Assembly (NCBI GenBank): GCA_027022065.1
Contig: JALVZS010000125.1
Location: 1-8,743 of the forward strand
DNA from: a bacterium
Lineage (GTDB): Bacteria > Thermosulfidibacterota > Thermosulfidibacteria > Thermosulfidibacterales > Thermosulfidibacteraceae
DNA length: 8,743 nucleotides
Direction of reading: 5' to 3'
In this document: one piece after another, positions 1 through 6,236 of the stretch
How positions within the stretch are numbered: the stretch's first letter is position 1
How the letters are laid out: every line of letters starts with the position of its first letter
Position numbers and translations under genes: made by a program
Notes under the pieces: generated by a model
Databases searched by the model: none
What the model saw: the letters and a program-made list of their open reading frames with translations, nothing else
What the model was told of the DNA's origin: nothing

Positions 1-343
1 CCCTGGCGGATGTGGCAACGGTTATAGGAGATTTTCCCTCCCTCTCCTCAATAAACCTAATTGCATCCTCAAAATAGGGGACAGCCTTCACCAGCTTCAA
101 GGCCTCGTCCCTGGTAGGATTGTAAACGGCACCAAACCCACTTTTCCAATGGGATGTTATACGCTCAACCATGGCCATTTGAGAGCCCAGTGGAGTGACC
201 ATTATCAAGCCCTTTCCCTCATAAGTTCTCACAAGCCTTGCAAGATCATGGATATCTAAATTGGTTATAGAAGATACCACAATCCTTTTCCTTTTGTCGT
301 AAACGGGATAGTGCACAAGAACAAGGTAGAAGTTTACCCCCAT
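1..343 (-). CDS. SPOUT-superfamily RNA methyltransferase, TrmD-linked (COG4752 type), 3' end outside window
   Basis: The reading frame opens at ATG 343-341 and runs off the left edge after 114 residues, so only the N-terminal part is seen. It begins [17 protein letters not shown] and continues with [26 protein letters not shown] and [13 protein letters not shown]. These resemble the family annotated as RNA_Me_trans / COG4752, predicted SAM-dependent SPOUT RNA methyltransferases. That family is often encoded directly after trmD and before rplS. The SAM-binding trefoil knot should lie in the missing C-terminal part. Its start lies inside trmD, overlapping it by 10 bases in another frame, so the two are very probably translationally coupled. 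The RNA target is not known from the sequence. Family assignment is by eye; I am fairly sure of it, less sure of the function. Confidence 0.8.
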   Translation of the reverse strand, partial: MGVNFYLVLVHYPVYDKRKRIVVSSITNLDIHDLARLVRTYEGKGLIMVTPLGSQMAMVERITSHWKSGFGAVYNPTRDEALKLVKAVPYFEDAIRFIEEREGKSPITVATSAR

Positions 344-1068
344 TCCTTTCCCTTTATTATCTGAAAAAGCATCCTCTTATCTTCATCACTTAGAGCTGCT
401 CTAGCCAGAAGATCGGGCCTTTTAAAAAACGTCTCCTTCACCTGCTGAAGTCTTCTCCACTTTCCTATACGGGCATGATCCCCACTCAAGAGAACCTCCG
501 GCACCTTGTATCCACGAAAAACCCTAGGCCTTGTAAACTGAGGATACTCCAAAAGCCCCCCCTCAAAGGACTCATCCGTCAAGGAGTCCCTGCATCCTAA
601 AACCTCAGGAACGAAGCGTGAAACGGCATCTATTATGCAGCATGCTGCAAACTCTCCCCCCGAAAGCACGAAATCACCCACACTTATTAAGTCGTCCACA
701 AAAAAGGAAACCCTCTCGTCAACCCCTTCGTATCTTCCGCAAACAAGGCATATATCTTCAATACCTGCAAGCTCCTTAGCCATCCTGCTGTTGAAGGGCT
801 TCCCCTTTGGAGAAAGTAAAAATACCTTTGCATCAGGCGCCTTTTCCCTCACATACTCTATAGCCTTCACCAGTGGTTCAGGCTTCATCACCATACCCGC
901 TCCACCGCCGTAGGGCTCGTCATCCACGGTTCTGTGTCTGTCCTCGGTAAAATCTCTGGGATTAACAAGAACAACCTCAACCCTTCCCGCCTCTATAGCC
1001 CTTCCCAAAACACCAAAGTTCAGGCAGGAAAACAGCTCTGGAAATATGGTGATCACGAAGAATCTCAC
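334..1068 (-). CDS. trmD: tRNA (guanine-37-N1)-methyltransferase TrmD
   Basis: This enzyme methylates G37 next to the anticodon with S-adenosylmethionine and so prevents +1 frameshifting. It acts as a dimer in the cytoplasm. At 244 residues it has the usual bacterial length. Visible motifs are the N-terminal [11 protein letters not shown], the [12 protein letters not shown] segment near residues 54-65, and the knot motifs [11 protein letters not shown] (110-120) and [11 protein letters not shown] (129-139). The lid and catalytic region is [16 protein letters not shown] (166-181). The acidic pair D165/E166 lies just before the Ser-Phe, where E. coli TrmD has its catalytic Asp169. The start is GTG (1068-1066), which overlaps the TGA stop of rimM by four bases and has a GAGGG-type ribosome site inside the rimM end. 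The downstream SPOUT gene overlaps its stop. Identification is firm. Confidence 0.97.
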   Translation of the reverse strand: MRFFVITIFPELFSCLNFGVLGRAIEAGRVEVVLVNPRDFTEDRHRTVDDEPYGGGAGMVMKPEPLVKAIEYVREKAPDAKVFLLSPKGKPFNSRMAKELAGIEDICLVCGRYEGVDERVSFFVDDLISVGDFVLSGGEFAACCIIDAVSRFVPEVLGCRDSLTDESFEGGLLEYPQFTRPRVFRGYKVPEVLLSGDHARIGKWRRLQQVKETFFKRPDLLARAALSDEDKRMLFQIIKGKEWG

Positions 1069-1568
1069 AACATGCCCTCTATAATGCGGACAACCATTCT
1101 GCCAGTGTCCTTATCTATCTCTTCCGTGAAAACAGAGGGTATAAGAACCTCCCTCTCCCCGTCCCTGACCACATAGATATCGTGGGCACCTGTGGCCATT
1201 ATATCCTCAACAACCCCTATAAACTCTCCTTCGGTGGAGTATACCTCAAGCCCCACAATCTCAAACCAGTAAAACTCCCCATCCTCCAAAGGCACCAAAT
1301 CCTCATACTTAACCTCAAGAAACCACCCCTTGAAGAACTTTACCGCTTCTGGAGTGTTTAAGCCTTTGAATTTTATAATAAAGGATCTGTGATGGGGCCT
1401 GATATATTCCACCTCCATGTATATACGCCTGTTGCCCCTTCTCAGATAAAAACCCTTTTGCTTTGTGATGTTCTCCGGCACATCCGTTTCAATGGAACAC
1501 TTCGCCTCTCCCCCAACACCAAAAGGGCCAAGGATTTTGCTTACTATAGCGTAACCTTCCTTTCTCAT
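1065..1568 (-). CDS. rimM: 16S rRNA processing protein RimM
   Basis: RimM helps mature the 3' (head) domain of the 30S subunit and binds ribosomal protein S19. The 167-residue product has the two-domain family layout: an N-terminal RimM barrel ([13 protein letters not shown], about residues 11-23) and a C-terminal PRC barrel. The PRC barrel shows [12 protein letters not shown] (99-110), [17 protein letters not shown] (118-134) and the hallmark VLIPSV (141-146). The ATG at 1568 is preceded by only a weak, too-close purine run (GAAAGG, 2 bases away). A strong 8-bp hairpin ends 16 bases upstream of the start, so low or regulated translation is likely. It overlaps trmD by four bases, the standard rimM-trmD coupling. 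Confidence 0.96.
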   Translation of the reverse strand: MRKEGYAIVSKILGPFGVGGEAKCSIETDVPENITKQKGFYLRRGNRRIYMEVEYIRPHHRSFIIKFKGLNTPEAVKFFKGWFLEVKYEDLVPLEDGEFYWFEIVGLEVYSTEGEFIGVVEDIMATGAHDIYVVRDGEREVLIPSVFTEEIDKDTGRMVVRIIEGML

Positions 1569-1584
1569 GGCCTTTCAAAAATTT

Positions 1585-1611
1585 AGGACGGGCCCCTGAA
1601 GAACCCGTCCT
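1585..1611 (-). promoter_or_regulatory. Hairpin between khpA and rimM, attenuator or terminator-like
   Basis: AGGACGGG (1585-1592) and CCCGTCCT (1604-1611) form a perfect 8-bp GC-rich stem with an 11-base loop. Read on the minus strand the hairpin is followed by TAAATTTTTG, a short U-rich run, and then by the rimM start codon 16 bases beyond the stem. It could act as a partial intrinsic terminator or as a structure that limits rimM translation. In E. coli the same operon makes far less RimM and TrmD than ribosomal protein, through translational control, so a similar role is an inference by analogy. Confidence 0.65.
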
Positions 1612-1648
1612 TATAATCAACCTAGCCCCCTAACCCCTGCTTTAACAG

Positions 1649-1882
1649 TTACTCAAGGATCTCCAAAACGGCTCTCTTGCCCTGTTTAGTAGCAGCAGCA
1701 GAAAGAATGGTTCTTATAGCCCTAGCGGTTCTTCCCTGTCTTCCAATTATCTTACCAAGATCCTCTGGAGCAACCCTTAACTCAAGCACACAGGTCCTCT
1801 CCCCAACAACCTCTGTTACCTCAACCTTGTCAGGATTATCGGCTATAGCTTTGGCTATCTTCTCCACAAGCTCCTTAAACAT
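1649..1882 (-). CDS. khpA: KH-domain RNA-binding protein KhpA (YlqC family)
   Basis: A 77-residue single KH-domain protein. The RNA-gripping loop [11 protein letters not shown] lies at residues 43-53 with the GxxG motif GRQG at 47-50, followed by a helix rich in Ala and Ile and a final beta strand (AVLEILE). Position between rpsP and rimM and the small size are typical of KhpA/YlqC. In Gram-positive bacteria this protein partners KhpB and influences small-RNA and mRNA stability and cell elongation; whether it does so here is unknown. The ATG at 1882 has a doubled GGAGG upstream. The copy six bases away is well placed, the second abuts the ATG. The first copy is partly inside a small hairpin (1890-1908), so its own leader may be a regulatory target. 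Confidence 0.94.
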   Translation of the reverse strand: MFKELVEKIAKAIADNPDKVEVTEVVGERTCVLELRVAPEDLGKIIGRQGRTARAIRTILSAAATKQGKRAVLEILE

Positions 1883-1889
1883 CCTCCAC

Positions 1890-1908
1890 CTCCAGCTTCT
1901 AGTTGGAG
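1890..1908 (-). promoter_or_regulatory. Small hairpin covering the khpA ribosome-binding site
   Basis: On the minus strand CTCCA pairs with TGGAG, followed by an A/C mismatch and two more pairs around an AGA loop. The 3' arm contains the first four bases of the GGAGG that lies six bases from the khpA ATG. The stem is short, so it may be only marginally stable, particularly in a thermophile. Partial masking of the ribosome site is an inference. Confidence 0.4.
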
Positions 1909-1930
1909 CAAGGGGTTAGGGAGTCTTTGC

Positions 1931-2179
1931 CTATCCTCCTACAGTAACCCCTGCTTTCCTCAATACCCAGCGTGCCTGCGAAGTAGGCTGTGCACCCTTT
2001 TTAAGCCACTCCTTAGCCTTTTCAACATCCACCTTTATCTCAGGCGGCTCCTTTATAGGATCGTAATATCCCAGTATTTCAATAAATCTACCGTCTCTTG
2101 GGGCCCTGGCATCCGCCACCACCAACCTGTAGAAAGGCCTGTGTCTCTTTCCCATCCTCATCAAGCGTATCCTAACCAC
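1931..2179 (-). CDS. rpsP: 30S ribosomal protein S16
   Basis: S16 is a primary assembly protein of the 30S subunit. The 82-residue product shows the family signature: [20 protein letters not shown] at the N-terminus, [21 protein letters not shown] (about 20-40) and the C-terminal [16 protein letters not shown]. The start is GTG (2179-2177), chosen because it reproduces the conserved N-terminus and has GAGGTGAT a few bases upstream. It follows ffh after 12 bases, so the two are surely co-transcribed. It is followed by a 48-base leader for khpA. Length is normal for the family. Confidence 0.98.
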   Translation of the reverse strand: MVRIRLMRMGKRHRPFYRLVVADARAPRDGRFIEILGYYDPIKEPPEIKVDVEKAKEWLKKGAQPTSQARWVLRKAGVTVGG

Positions 2180-2191
2180 CCGATCACCTCC

Positions 2192-3556
2192 TCAGTGCAT
2201 AAATCTTGTAACATCAAAATCAAAGGGCAATCCCATTAATTTCTTCTTGCCCTTTTTGCCCTTTTTCAATCCCTTCATCATCTTTCTCATCTGCTGGTAC
2301 TGTTTTAATACCCTGTTAACCATCTGCACACTTGTCCCAGAACCTTTAGCAATACGCCTCTTTCTGCTGGAGTTGATTATTGATGGATTTCTCCTCTCCT
2401 CTGGAGTCATGGAGTTTATAACAGCCTCCATGTGGGCTATTTCCTTCTCATCTATGCGCACATTTTTCAACATGTTCTTCATACCACCAAGCCCAGGTAT
2501 GCCTGGAAGCATATCTATAATGCTTTCAATGGATCCCATCTTCCTCAACGCCCTCAGCTGTTCCCTCATGTCTTCCAGTGTAAACTCACCCTCCATAAGG
2601 CGCCTTTCCATTTCAGCGGCCTTTCTCTCATCAAAGGCCCTCTGCGCCTTCTCAATGAGGGTGAGTATATCGCCCATTCCCAATATGCGGTTGGCTATCC
2701 TGTCAGGATGGAAAGGCTCAAGCATCTCAATCTTTTCACCAACACCTACATACTTTATAGGCTTTCCAACAACCCTCTTTATAGATAACGCCGCTCCACC
2801 CCTTGCATCACCGTCCATCTTGGTGAGAATAACTCCTGTTATCCCCACCCTTTCATCAAAGGTCTTCGCCACATTCACTGCCTCTTGTCCCGTCATGGCG
2901 TCAACAACAAGCAATACCTCTTGGGGTTTCACCGCATCCCTTATGGCCTCAAGTTCCTGCATCATGGCCTCATCTATGTGAAGTCTTCCCGCCGTATCTA
3001 TGATAACCACATCACTGCCAGATGAAAGTGCCTGCTTAACCGCCTTAAGGGTTATATTCACCGGCGTATCCTTCTCATGAAAAACGGGAACATCTATACT
3101 TTCACCCAAAACCTTTAGCTGATCTATAGCAGCAGGCCTGTAGACATCGGCAGCCACAAGTAGGGGAGCGTGTCCCTGATTCTTCAACATGTAAGCAAGC
3201 TTCGCAGCAGTTGTGGTCTTACCTGAACCCTGAAGCCCTACCATCATAACCACCGTAGGGGGTGAGGAAGCAAAAGACAAAGGCTCGTGCTTTCCTCCCA
3301 AAAGCTCCACAAGCTTCTCATGAACACTTTTAACCACCTCTTGAGCTGGGGTAAGCCCTCCAGAAATCTCCTTACCCAAAAGCTCGGCCTTTATCTCCTC
3401 AACAACGGAACGCACCACATTCACATTAACATCTGCTTCAAGAAGGGCTATCCTTATCTCTCTAAGGACCGCCTCTATATCAGACTTGGAAAGCCTTCCT
3501 TTGCCCCCAGCCTTGCCAAAAACCCTCTGTAACTTATCAGAAAGCGCTTCAAACAT
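2192..3556 (-). CDS. ffh: Signal recognition particle GTPase Ffh (SRP54)
   Basis: Ffh binds 4.5S/SRP RNA and the signal sequences of nascent membrane proteins and delivers ribosomes to FtsY. The 454-residue product shows the three SRP54 regions. The N helical bundle spans about residues 1-95. The G domain has P-loop GLQGSGKTT (107-115), DTAGR (187-191), [10 protein letters not shown] (245-254) and GVGE (271-274). The C-terminal M domain (about 300-435) carries the methionine-rich [17 protein letters not shown] segment and the RNA-binding helix around [17 protein letters not shown] lysine-rich stretch (430-439) precedes the end DVTRFMH. The ATG at 3556 has a GGGGGTGAGG-type ribosome site. A promoter (3582-3610) lies just upstream. 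The ylxM gene found before ffh in many Firmicutes is absent; a marR gene is there instead. Confidence 0.98.
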   Translation of the reverse strand: MFEALSDKLQRVFGKAGGKGRLSKSDIEAVLREIRIALLEADVNVNVVRSVVEEIKAELLGKEISGGLTPAQEVVKSVHEKLVELLGGKHEPLSFASSPPTVVMMVGLQGSGKTTTAAKLAYMLKNQGHAPLLVAADVYRPAAIDQLKVLGESIDVPVFHEKDTPVNITLKAVKQALSSGSDVVIIDTAGRLHIDEAMMQELEAIRDAVKPQEVLLVVDAMTGQEAVNVAKTFDERVGITGVILTKMDGDARGGAALSIKRVVGKPIKYVGVGEKIEMLEPFHPDRIANRILGMGDILTLIEKAQRAFDERKAAEMERRLMEGEFTLEDMREQLRALRKMGSIESIIDMLPGIPGLGGMKNMLKNVRIDEKEIAHMEAVINSMTPEERRNPSIINSSRKRRIAKGSGTSVQMVNRVLKQYQQMRKMMKGLKKGKKGKKKLMGLPFDFDVTRFMH

Positions 3557-3581
3557 ACCTCACCCCCAGACTACCTGGAGC

Positions 3582-3610
3582 CTAATATCCGCAAACAAAA
3601 GTGGTGTCAA
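3582..3610 (-). promoter_or_regulatory. Sigma-70-type promoter of the ffh-rpsP-khpA-rimM-trmD operon
   Basis: On the minus strand a perfect -35 box TTGACA (3610-3605) is followed after exactly 17 bases by TATTAG (3587-3582), a 4-of-6 match to TATAAT. Transcription would begin near 3575, about 19 bases before the ffh ATG. It lies in the 68-base gap between marR and ffh. I see no terminator between the two genes, so some readthrough from marR is also likely. Confidence 0.75.
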
Positions 3611-3624
3611 CTATGGAATGTTAA

Positions 3625-4065
3625 TTAAATATCCTCTAGCACCTTAAGCCACACATCAAAGGACTTCTTCAAAATCTCCAGCTCCTCTGGCGTGAGCTTT
3701 TCTATTCCAGGAGTAACCGCCTCAGCCACCGCATCTTCAAAATCCCTGTAGAGCTTTCTCCCCTTTTGAGTAATTCTTATAATGACTTTTCTCCTGTCCT
3801 CCTTGGAGCGGTCCTTTACGATATAACCCTCATCCTCCAGCTTATTGGTTATGTTGGTAAGTTTGCTAGCCCTTATAGGAGTAAGTTTCTTCTGTAGATC
3901 ACTTAGGAACATCCTGCCCTCGGGCTCTGCATCAAGGAGGGACAGTATAAGCACTTCAAGGTTTGAAAGATCCGTAACACAGGAAAATAACTTTCTAAAA
4001 TAGGGTCTCACCAGGCGCATTCCATTCAAAATCTCTGCTATGGATCCTTTCTCCTCTACCATCAT
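3625..4065 (-). CDS. MarR-family transcriptional regulator
   Basis: The 146-residue protein has the MarR winged-helix layout. An N-terminal dimerisation helix is followed by a helix-turn-helix region (about residues 52-80, FLSDLQKKL through [17 protein letters not shown]). The wing is [16 protein letters not shown] (87-102), whose D90-R91-R92-K93 is the family hallmark, and a C-terminal helical pair completes the dimer arm. MarR proteins usually repress themselves and a divergent neighbour and release DNA when a small acid, phenol or CoA thioester binds. It is divergent from the dehydratase gene across a 92-base gap with overlapping promoters, so that cluster is its likely target. The first of two adjacent ATG codons (4065) was chosen; GAGGAGG lies just upstream. 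The ligand cannot be read from sequence. It shares its strand with ffh by position, probably not by function. Confidence 0.9.
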   Translation of the reverse strand: MMVEEKGSIAEILNGMRLVRPYFRKLFSCVTDLSNLEVLILSLLDAEPEGRMFLSDLQKKLTPIRASKLTNITNKLEDEGYIVKDRSKEDRRKVIIRITQKGRKLYRDFEDAVAEAVTPGIEKLTPEELEILKKSFDVWLKVLEDI

Positions 4066-4100
4066 TTCCTCCTCTTAAATTTTTTTCTTAATCACTCCAC

Positions 4101-4130
4101 TTGACTTTTGCAATAATATAATGTTAGTTT
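4101..4130 (+). promoter_or_regulatory. Candidate promoter of the dehydratase gene
   Basis: TTGACT (4101-4106) is a good -35 box, but the boxes at 17-18 bases (TTAGTT 4124-4129 or TAGTTT 4125-4130) match the -10 consensus poorly. A perfect TATAAT exists at 4117-4122, but it has no -35 box at the right distance (the TTGACT is only 10 bases away). Either reading suggests a weak or activator-dependent promoter. The assignment is tentative. Confidence 0.4.
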
Positions 4131-4143
4131 AAACAAAAATCAA
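4115..4143 (-). promoter_or_regulatory. Promoter of the marR gene
   Basis: On the minus strand TTGATT (4143-4138) and TATATT (4120-4115) are separated by exactly 17 bases, a good sigma-70-type promoter. The palindrome at 4127-4134 lies in the spacer, as expected for an autoregulated repressor. The boxes overlap the candidate promoter of the divergent dehydratase gene, so one bound protein could control both. Confidence 0.6.
4122..4135. promoter_or_regulatory. Candidate MarR operator
   Basis: GTTTAAAC (4127-4134) is a perfect 8-base palindrome. It is overlapped by an inverted repeat TGTT-N6-AACA (4122-4135). It sits within the marR promoter spacer and at the likely -10 of the divergent gene. 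Position and symmetry suit a MarR dimer, though the AT-rich setting makes chance palindromes possible. A related-looking TTAGT-AAAC string occurs near 6147-6155, before the CoA-transferase promoter. Confidence 0.4.
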
Positions 4144-4157
4144 TCAGGAGGAGTAAA

Positions 4158-5585
4158 ATGCTTATAAGTAAAGAAGCTTATATTGAGAGATTGTCAAAAA
4201 AGCAACCCACTATCTATGTAAACGGCGAGAAAGTTTCAAACTTTGTAGAGCACCCCAACATTAAACCGATAGTTGAATCTATAGGCTTGACCTATGAGTT
4301 AGCTCTTAAAGATGAATTTAAAGAGCTAACAACCGCCCACTCCCAGTTTATTGACGAGCCTGTAAACAGATTTTTACACATCTACACCACAAAGGAGGAT
4401 TTAATAGCCAGGCTTAAACTTGCCCGCTTCTACAGCCAAAGGCTAGCCACATGTAACTACAGGTGCGTTGGCTCCGACGCCCTAAACGCCTTGTATACTG
4501 TAACCTACGAGATGGATCAAGCCCTAGGCACAGAGTACCACAAAAGACTTGTGGAGTACATAAAGTACGCCCAAAAGAATGATCTGGCCCTTTCTGGAGC
4601 CCTCACCGATGTAAAGGGCGACAGAAGCAAAAGGCCCCACGAGCAGGATGACATGTATCTAAAAATAGTGGAAAAGCGCCCTGACGGCATAGTGGTAAGA
4701 GGAGCCAAGGCTCACCAGTCAGGAGCCGTTGCGGCAGATGAAACCGTTGTTATGCCCACTATAGCTCTAAAGGAAGAAGATAAAGCCTATGCAGTAGCCT
4801 TTGCCGTTCCTGCTGGAACAGAAGGGTTAATATATGTGCTTCAGAACAATGCCTTTGAGGCAAAACGCAGGGAAAACGGAGAATGGGAGATAGGTAATCC
4901 CTATGGTGTGAGAGGCACATGCCTTATGATATTTGACAATGTTTTTATCCCCTGGGAAAGGGTTTTCATGTGTGAGGAGTACAAGTACGCAGCACCCCTT
5001 GTGGGCAACTTCGCAAACATACACAGATACGCAGGTTCGGGCTGCAAAGCGGGCTTTATGGACACAATCATAGGAGCGGCGGAGCTCATGGCAGACTACA
5101 ACGGCATAGCCAACGCATCCCACATACAGGCCAAGATCACAGAGATGATAAGGGGATGCGAAGGCTGTTACGCCTGTGCTTTAGCTGCAGGCTATGAGGC
5201 AACACAGACACCTTCAGGGGTATGGCTGCCCAACGGATTGTATTCCAATGTCTCAAAAATCCTCGGATTCACAGCCATAGGAGATGCCATTGTGTATCTT
5301 GCAGATATAGCAGGCGGTATATGCGTAACCTGCCCATCCGAAAGGGATCTAAAGAACCCAGAAATTGGCAAGTATATAGAGCACTACCTCAGAGGCAGAG
5401 AGGATATACCCACAGAGGAACGCATGAAGGTTATCAAGTTCATAGAGTACTGGGTCGCAGGTCCCCACGAGGGAGGAGCGGTTCACGGAGGAGGCTCCCC
5501 CATAACTCCCAATCTATTCATAAAGAGACTGGCAAATGTAGAGGAAAAGATAAGACTCGTAAAAGAGTTGTTGAATCTAAAATAA
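4158..5585 (+). CDS. 4-hydroxybutyryl-CoA dehydratase-like [4Fe-4S] flavoprotein, variant active site
   Basis: The 475-residue protein belongs to the HpaB/AbfD superfamily (acyl-CoA dehydrogenase fold). AbfD is a homotetramer with FAD and a [4Fe-4S] cluster that removes water from 4-hydroxybutyryl-CoA by a ketyl radical route and isomerises vinylacetyl-CoA. Aligned by eye with the Clostridium aminobutyricum enzyme (490 residues), all four cluster ligands are kept: C99, C103, H289 and C296 for C99, C103, H292 and C299. K297 matches K300, and AKAHQSG (183-189) matches the substrate region, with Ser188 for Thr190. However E257, Y296 and E455 appear to be T254, G293 and G440. Extra cysteines form CxxCxxC (334/337/340) and CxxC (389/392). 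The cluster ligands argue against a plain flavin hydroxylase. The ATG has AGGAGGAG six bases upstream. It is first in a cluster with a thioesterase and two CoA-transferases. The fold is sure, the substrate unknown. Confidence 0.85.
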   Translation: MLISKEAYIERLSKKQPTIYVNGEKVSNFVEHPNIKPIVESIGLTYELALKDEFKELTTAHSQFIDEPVNRFLHIYTTKEDLIARLKLARFYSQRLATCNYRCVGSDALNALYTVTYEMDQALGTEYHKRLVEYIKYAQKNDLALSGALTDVKGDRSKRPHEQDDMYLKIVEKRPDGIVVRGAKAHQSGAVAADETVVMPTIALKEEDKAYAVAFAVPAGTEGLIYVLQNNAFEAKRRENGEWEIGNPYGVRGTCLMIFDNVFIPWERVFMCEEYKYAAPLVGNFANIHRYAGSGCKAGFMDTIIGAAELMADYNGIANASHIQAKITEMIRGCEGCYACALAAGYEATQTPSGVWLPNGLYSNVSKILGFTAIGDAIVYLADIAGGICVTCPSERDLKNPEIGKYIEHYLRGREDIPTEERMKVIKFIEYWVAGPHEGGAVHGGGSPITPNLFIKRLANVEEKIRLVKELLNLK

Positions 5586-5590
5586 AGATC

Positions 5591-5610
5591 GGGGCGGGGC
5601 TTTTCGCCCC
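5591..5610 (+). promoter_or_regulatory. GC-rich hairpin between dehydratase and thioesterase genes
   Basis: GGGGCG (5591-5596) pairs with CGCCCC (5605-5610); an alternative register pairs GGGGC (5596-5600) with GCCCC (5606-5610). It starts six bases after the dehydratase stop codon. What follows is CTATTTAC, not a clear run of T, so it is a poor terminator. It may be a partial terminator or an mRNA-stabilising 3' structure that lowers thioesterase expression relative to the dehydratase. Confidence 0.55.
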
Positions 5611-5627
5611 CTATTTACAAAAATAAA

Positions 5628-6092
5628 ATGAAAGAATGGACAAAGGTCTTAGAAGAGATTTACAGAACAGCTCCCATAAGTAAAACCCTCAAAAGCGATA
5701 TATGGTTTGATGAGGATGGAAGGGCCCACTTCTCTCTCCAATTCCACCCAGGCATCTGCCACGCCCTTGGAGATATCCACGGTGGCATAATAGCCGCCAT
5801 GATTGACAACGCCCTATGGTTCACGGCAGCGGCCCAATACCCGTATGTGTGGATCACAACAACAGAGTTTCACACATACCTGGTAAAGCCTCCCGAAAGG
5901 CAGAACATCTATTCAGAAGGATGGATAATCCATAAAGGGAAGAGGCTTGCCGTAGCCAGGGCGGAGGTAAAAAGGGAAGATGGAGCCTTAGTGGCCTACG
6001 GAACGGGAACATTTGCCGTTCTAAGCCACATAAGACTGGACTTAGATGAAGCAAAAAGGAGAATAAAAGAGCTCCTGGCGCAAAGTAAATAA
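5628..6092 (+). CDS. PaaI-type hotdog-fold acyl-CoA thioesterase
   Basis: The 154-residue protein has the hotdog thioesterase core of the PaaI/YbgC-like group, which hydrolyses acyl- or aryl-CoA. The motif GDIHGGIIAAMIDNAL (48-63) contains the HGG signature at 51-53 and, in the central helix, D60 where PaaI enzymes carry their catalytic Asp. Later strands (ITTTEFHTYLVKP, about 76-88, and ALVAYGTGTFAVL, about 120-132) complete the fold. The C-terminal charged helix after residue 135 is an extension. The ATG at 5628 has no ribosome site; the sequence before it is AT-rich and no other in-frame start exists after the upstream stop. It is in the same frame as the dehydratase, separated by the TAA and 14 codons. 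Neighbours suggest it drains or recycles CoA thioesters of the same pathway. Substrate unknown. Confidence 0.85.
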   Translation: MKEWTKVLEEIYRTAPISKTLKSDIWFDEDGRAHFSLQFHPGICHALGDIHGGIIAAMIDNALWFTAAAQYPYVWITTTEFHTYLVKPPERQNIYSEGWIIHKGKRLAVARAEVKREDGALVAYGTGTFAVLSHIRLDLDEAKRRIKELLAQSK

Positions 6093-6164
6093 ACGCAGTT
6101 TTACTATTATATACCCTCCCGCATCTCTATCCCTCTTTATTTTAATTTTAGTAAACGAAGTTTC

Positions 6165-6193
6165 TTGCCAAAAAATAAACGTTATGTTATAAG
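6165..6193 (+). promoter_or_regulatory. Promoter of the CoA-transferase gene pair
   Basis: TTGCCA (6165-6170) and TATAAG (6188-6193) are separated by exactly 17 bases, and TGT directly before the -10 box gives an extended -10 element. Transcription would start near 6200, leaving about 37 untranslated bases before the ATG at 6237. A small inverted repeat, TTAT-GTT-ATAA (6182-6192), overlaps the -10 box and might be an operator. The rest of the 144-base gap (6093-6236) is AT-rich and shows no convincing terminator. Confidence 0.7.
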
Positions 6194-6236
6194 TAGCCTA
6201 GAGTATGACTCAATAATTAATTCTGGAGGTGTGCCC

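Larger units (their letters stand above)
1626..1923. repeat. Inverted repeat pair enclosing khpA
   Basis: CCCTAACCCCT at 1628-1638 reappears as its reverse complement AGGGGTTAGGG at 1911-1921, giving 11 perfect pairs. The pairing extends outward by one G-U and one G-C pair, and inward by two more pairs after a one-base bulge. In the minus-strand transcript the two arms lie just after rpsP and just after khpA, so they could loop out the whole khpA message. Function is unknown; long-range mRNA pairing is inferred. Confidence 0.5.

Noticed and set aside
2247-2981. Open frame of 244 codons on the plus strand
   Set aside because: It is antisense to ffh, resembles no family I know, and is an artefact of the codon use of the real gene.
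3621-3628. TTAATTAA palindrome at the end of marR as a regulatory site
   Set aside because: It overlaps the marR stop codon and is simple AT-rich sequence, with no second copy or partner seen.
4158-5585. Reading the dehydratase as a flavin-dependent 4-hydroxyphenylacetate 3-monooxygenase (HpaB)
   Set aside because: It shares the superfamily, but the CxxxC and HxxxxxxC iron-sulfur ligands are features of the AbfD branch.
5222-5626. Open frame of 134 codons on the plus strand crossing the dehydratase stop
   Set aside because: It lies in another frame of the dehydratase gene and is Arg/His-rich without domain features.
6083-6104. Weak AGTAAA...TTTACT inverted repeat after the thioesterase, as a possible terminator
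   Set aside because: The stem is six A/T-rich pairs with a 10-base loop and has no T-run after it; it is unlikely to terminate transcription.
6165-6236. In-frame N-terminal extension of the first CoA-transferase from a TTG at 6165, giving 468 residues
   Set aside because: The TTG lies in a good -35 box and has no ribosome site; the ATG at 6237 has GGAGGT six bases upstream and still leaves a full N-terminal domain.
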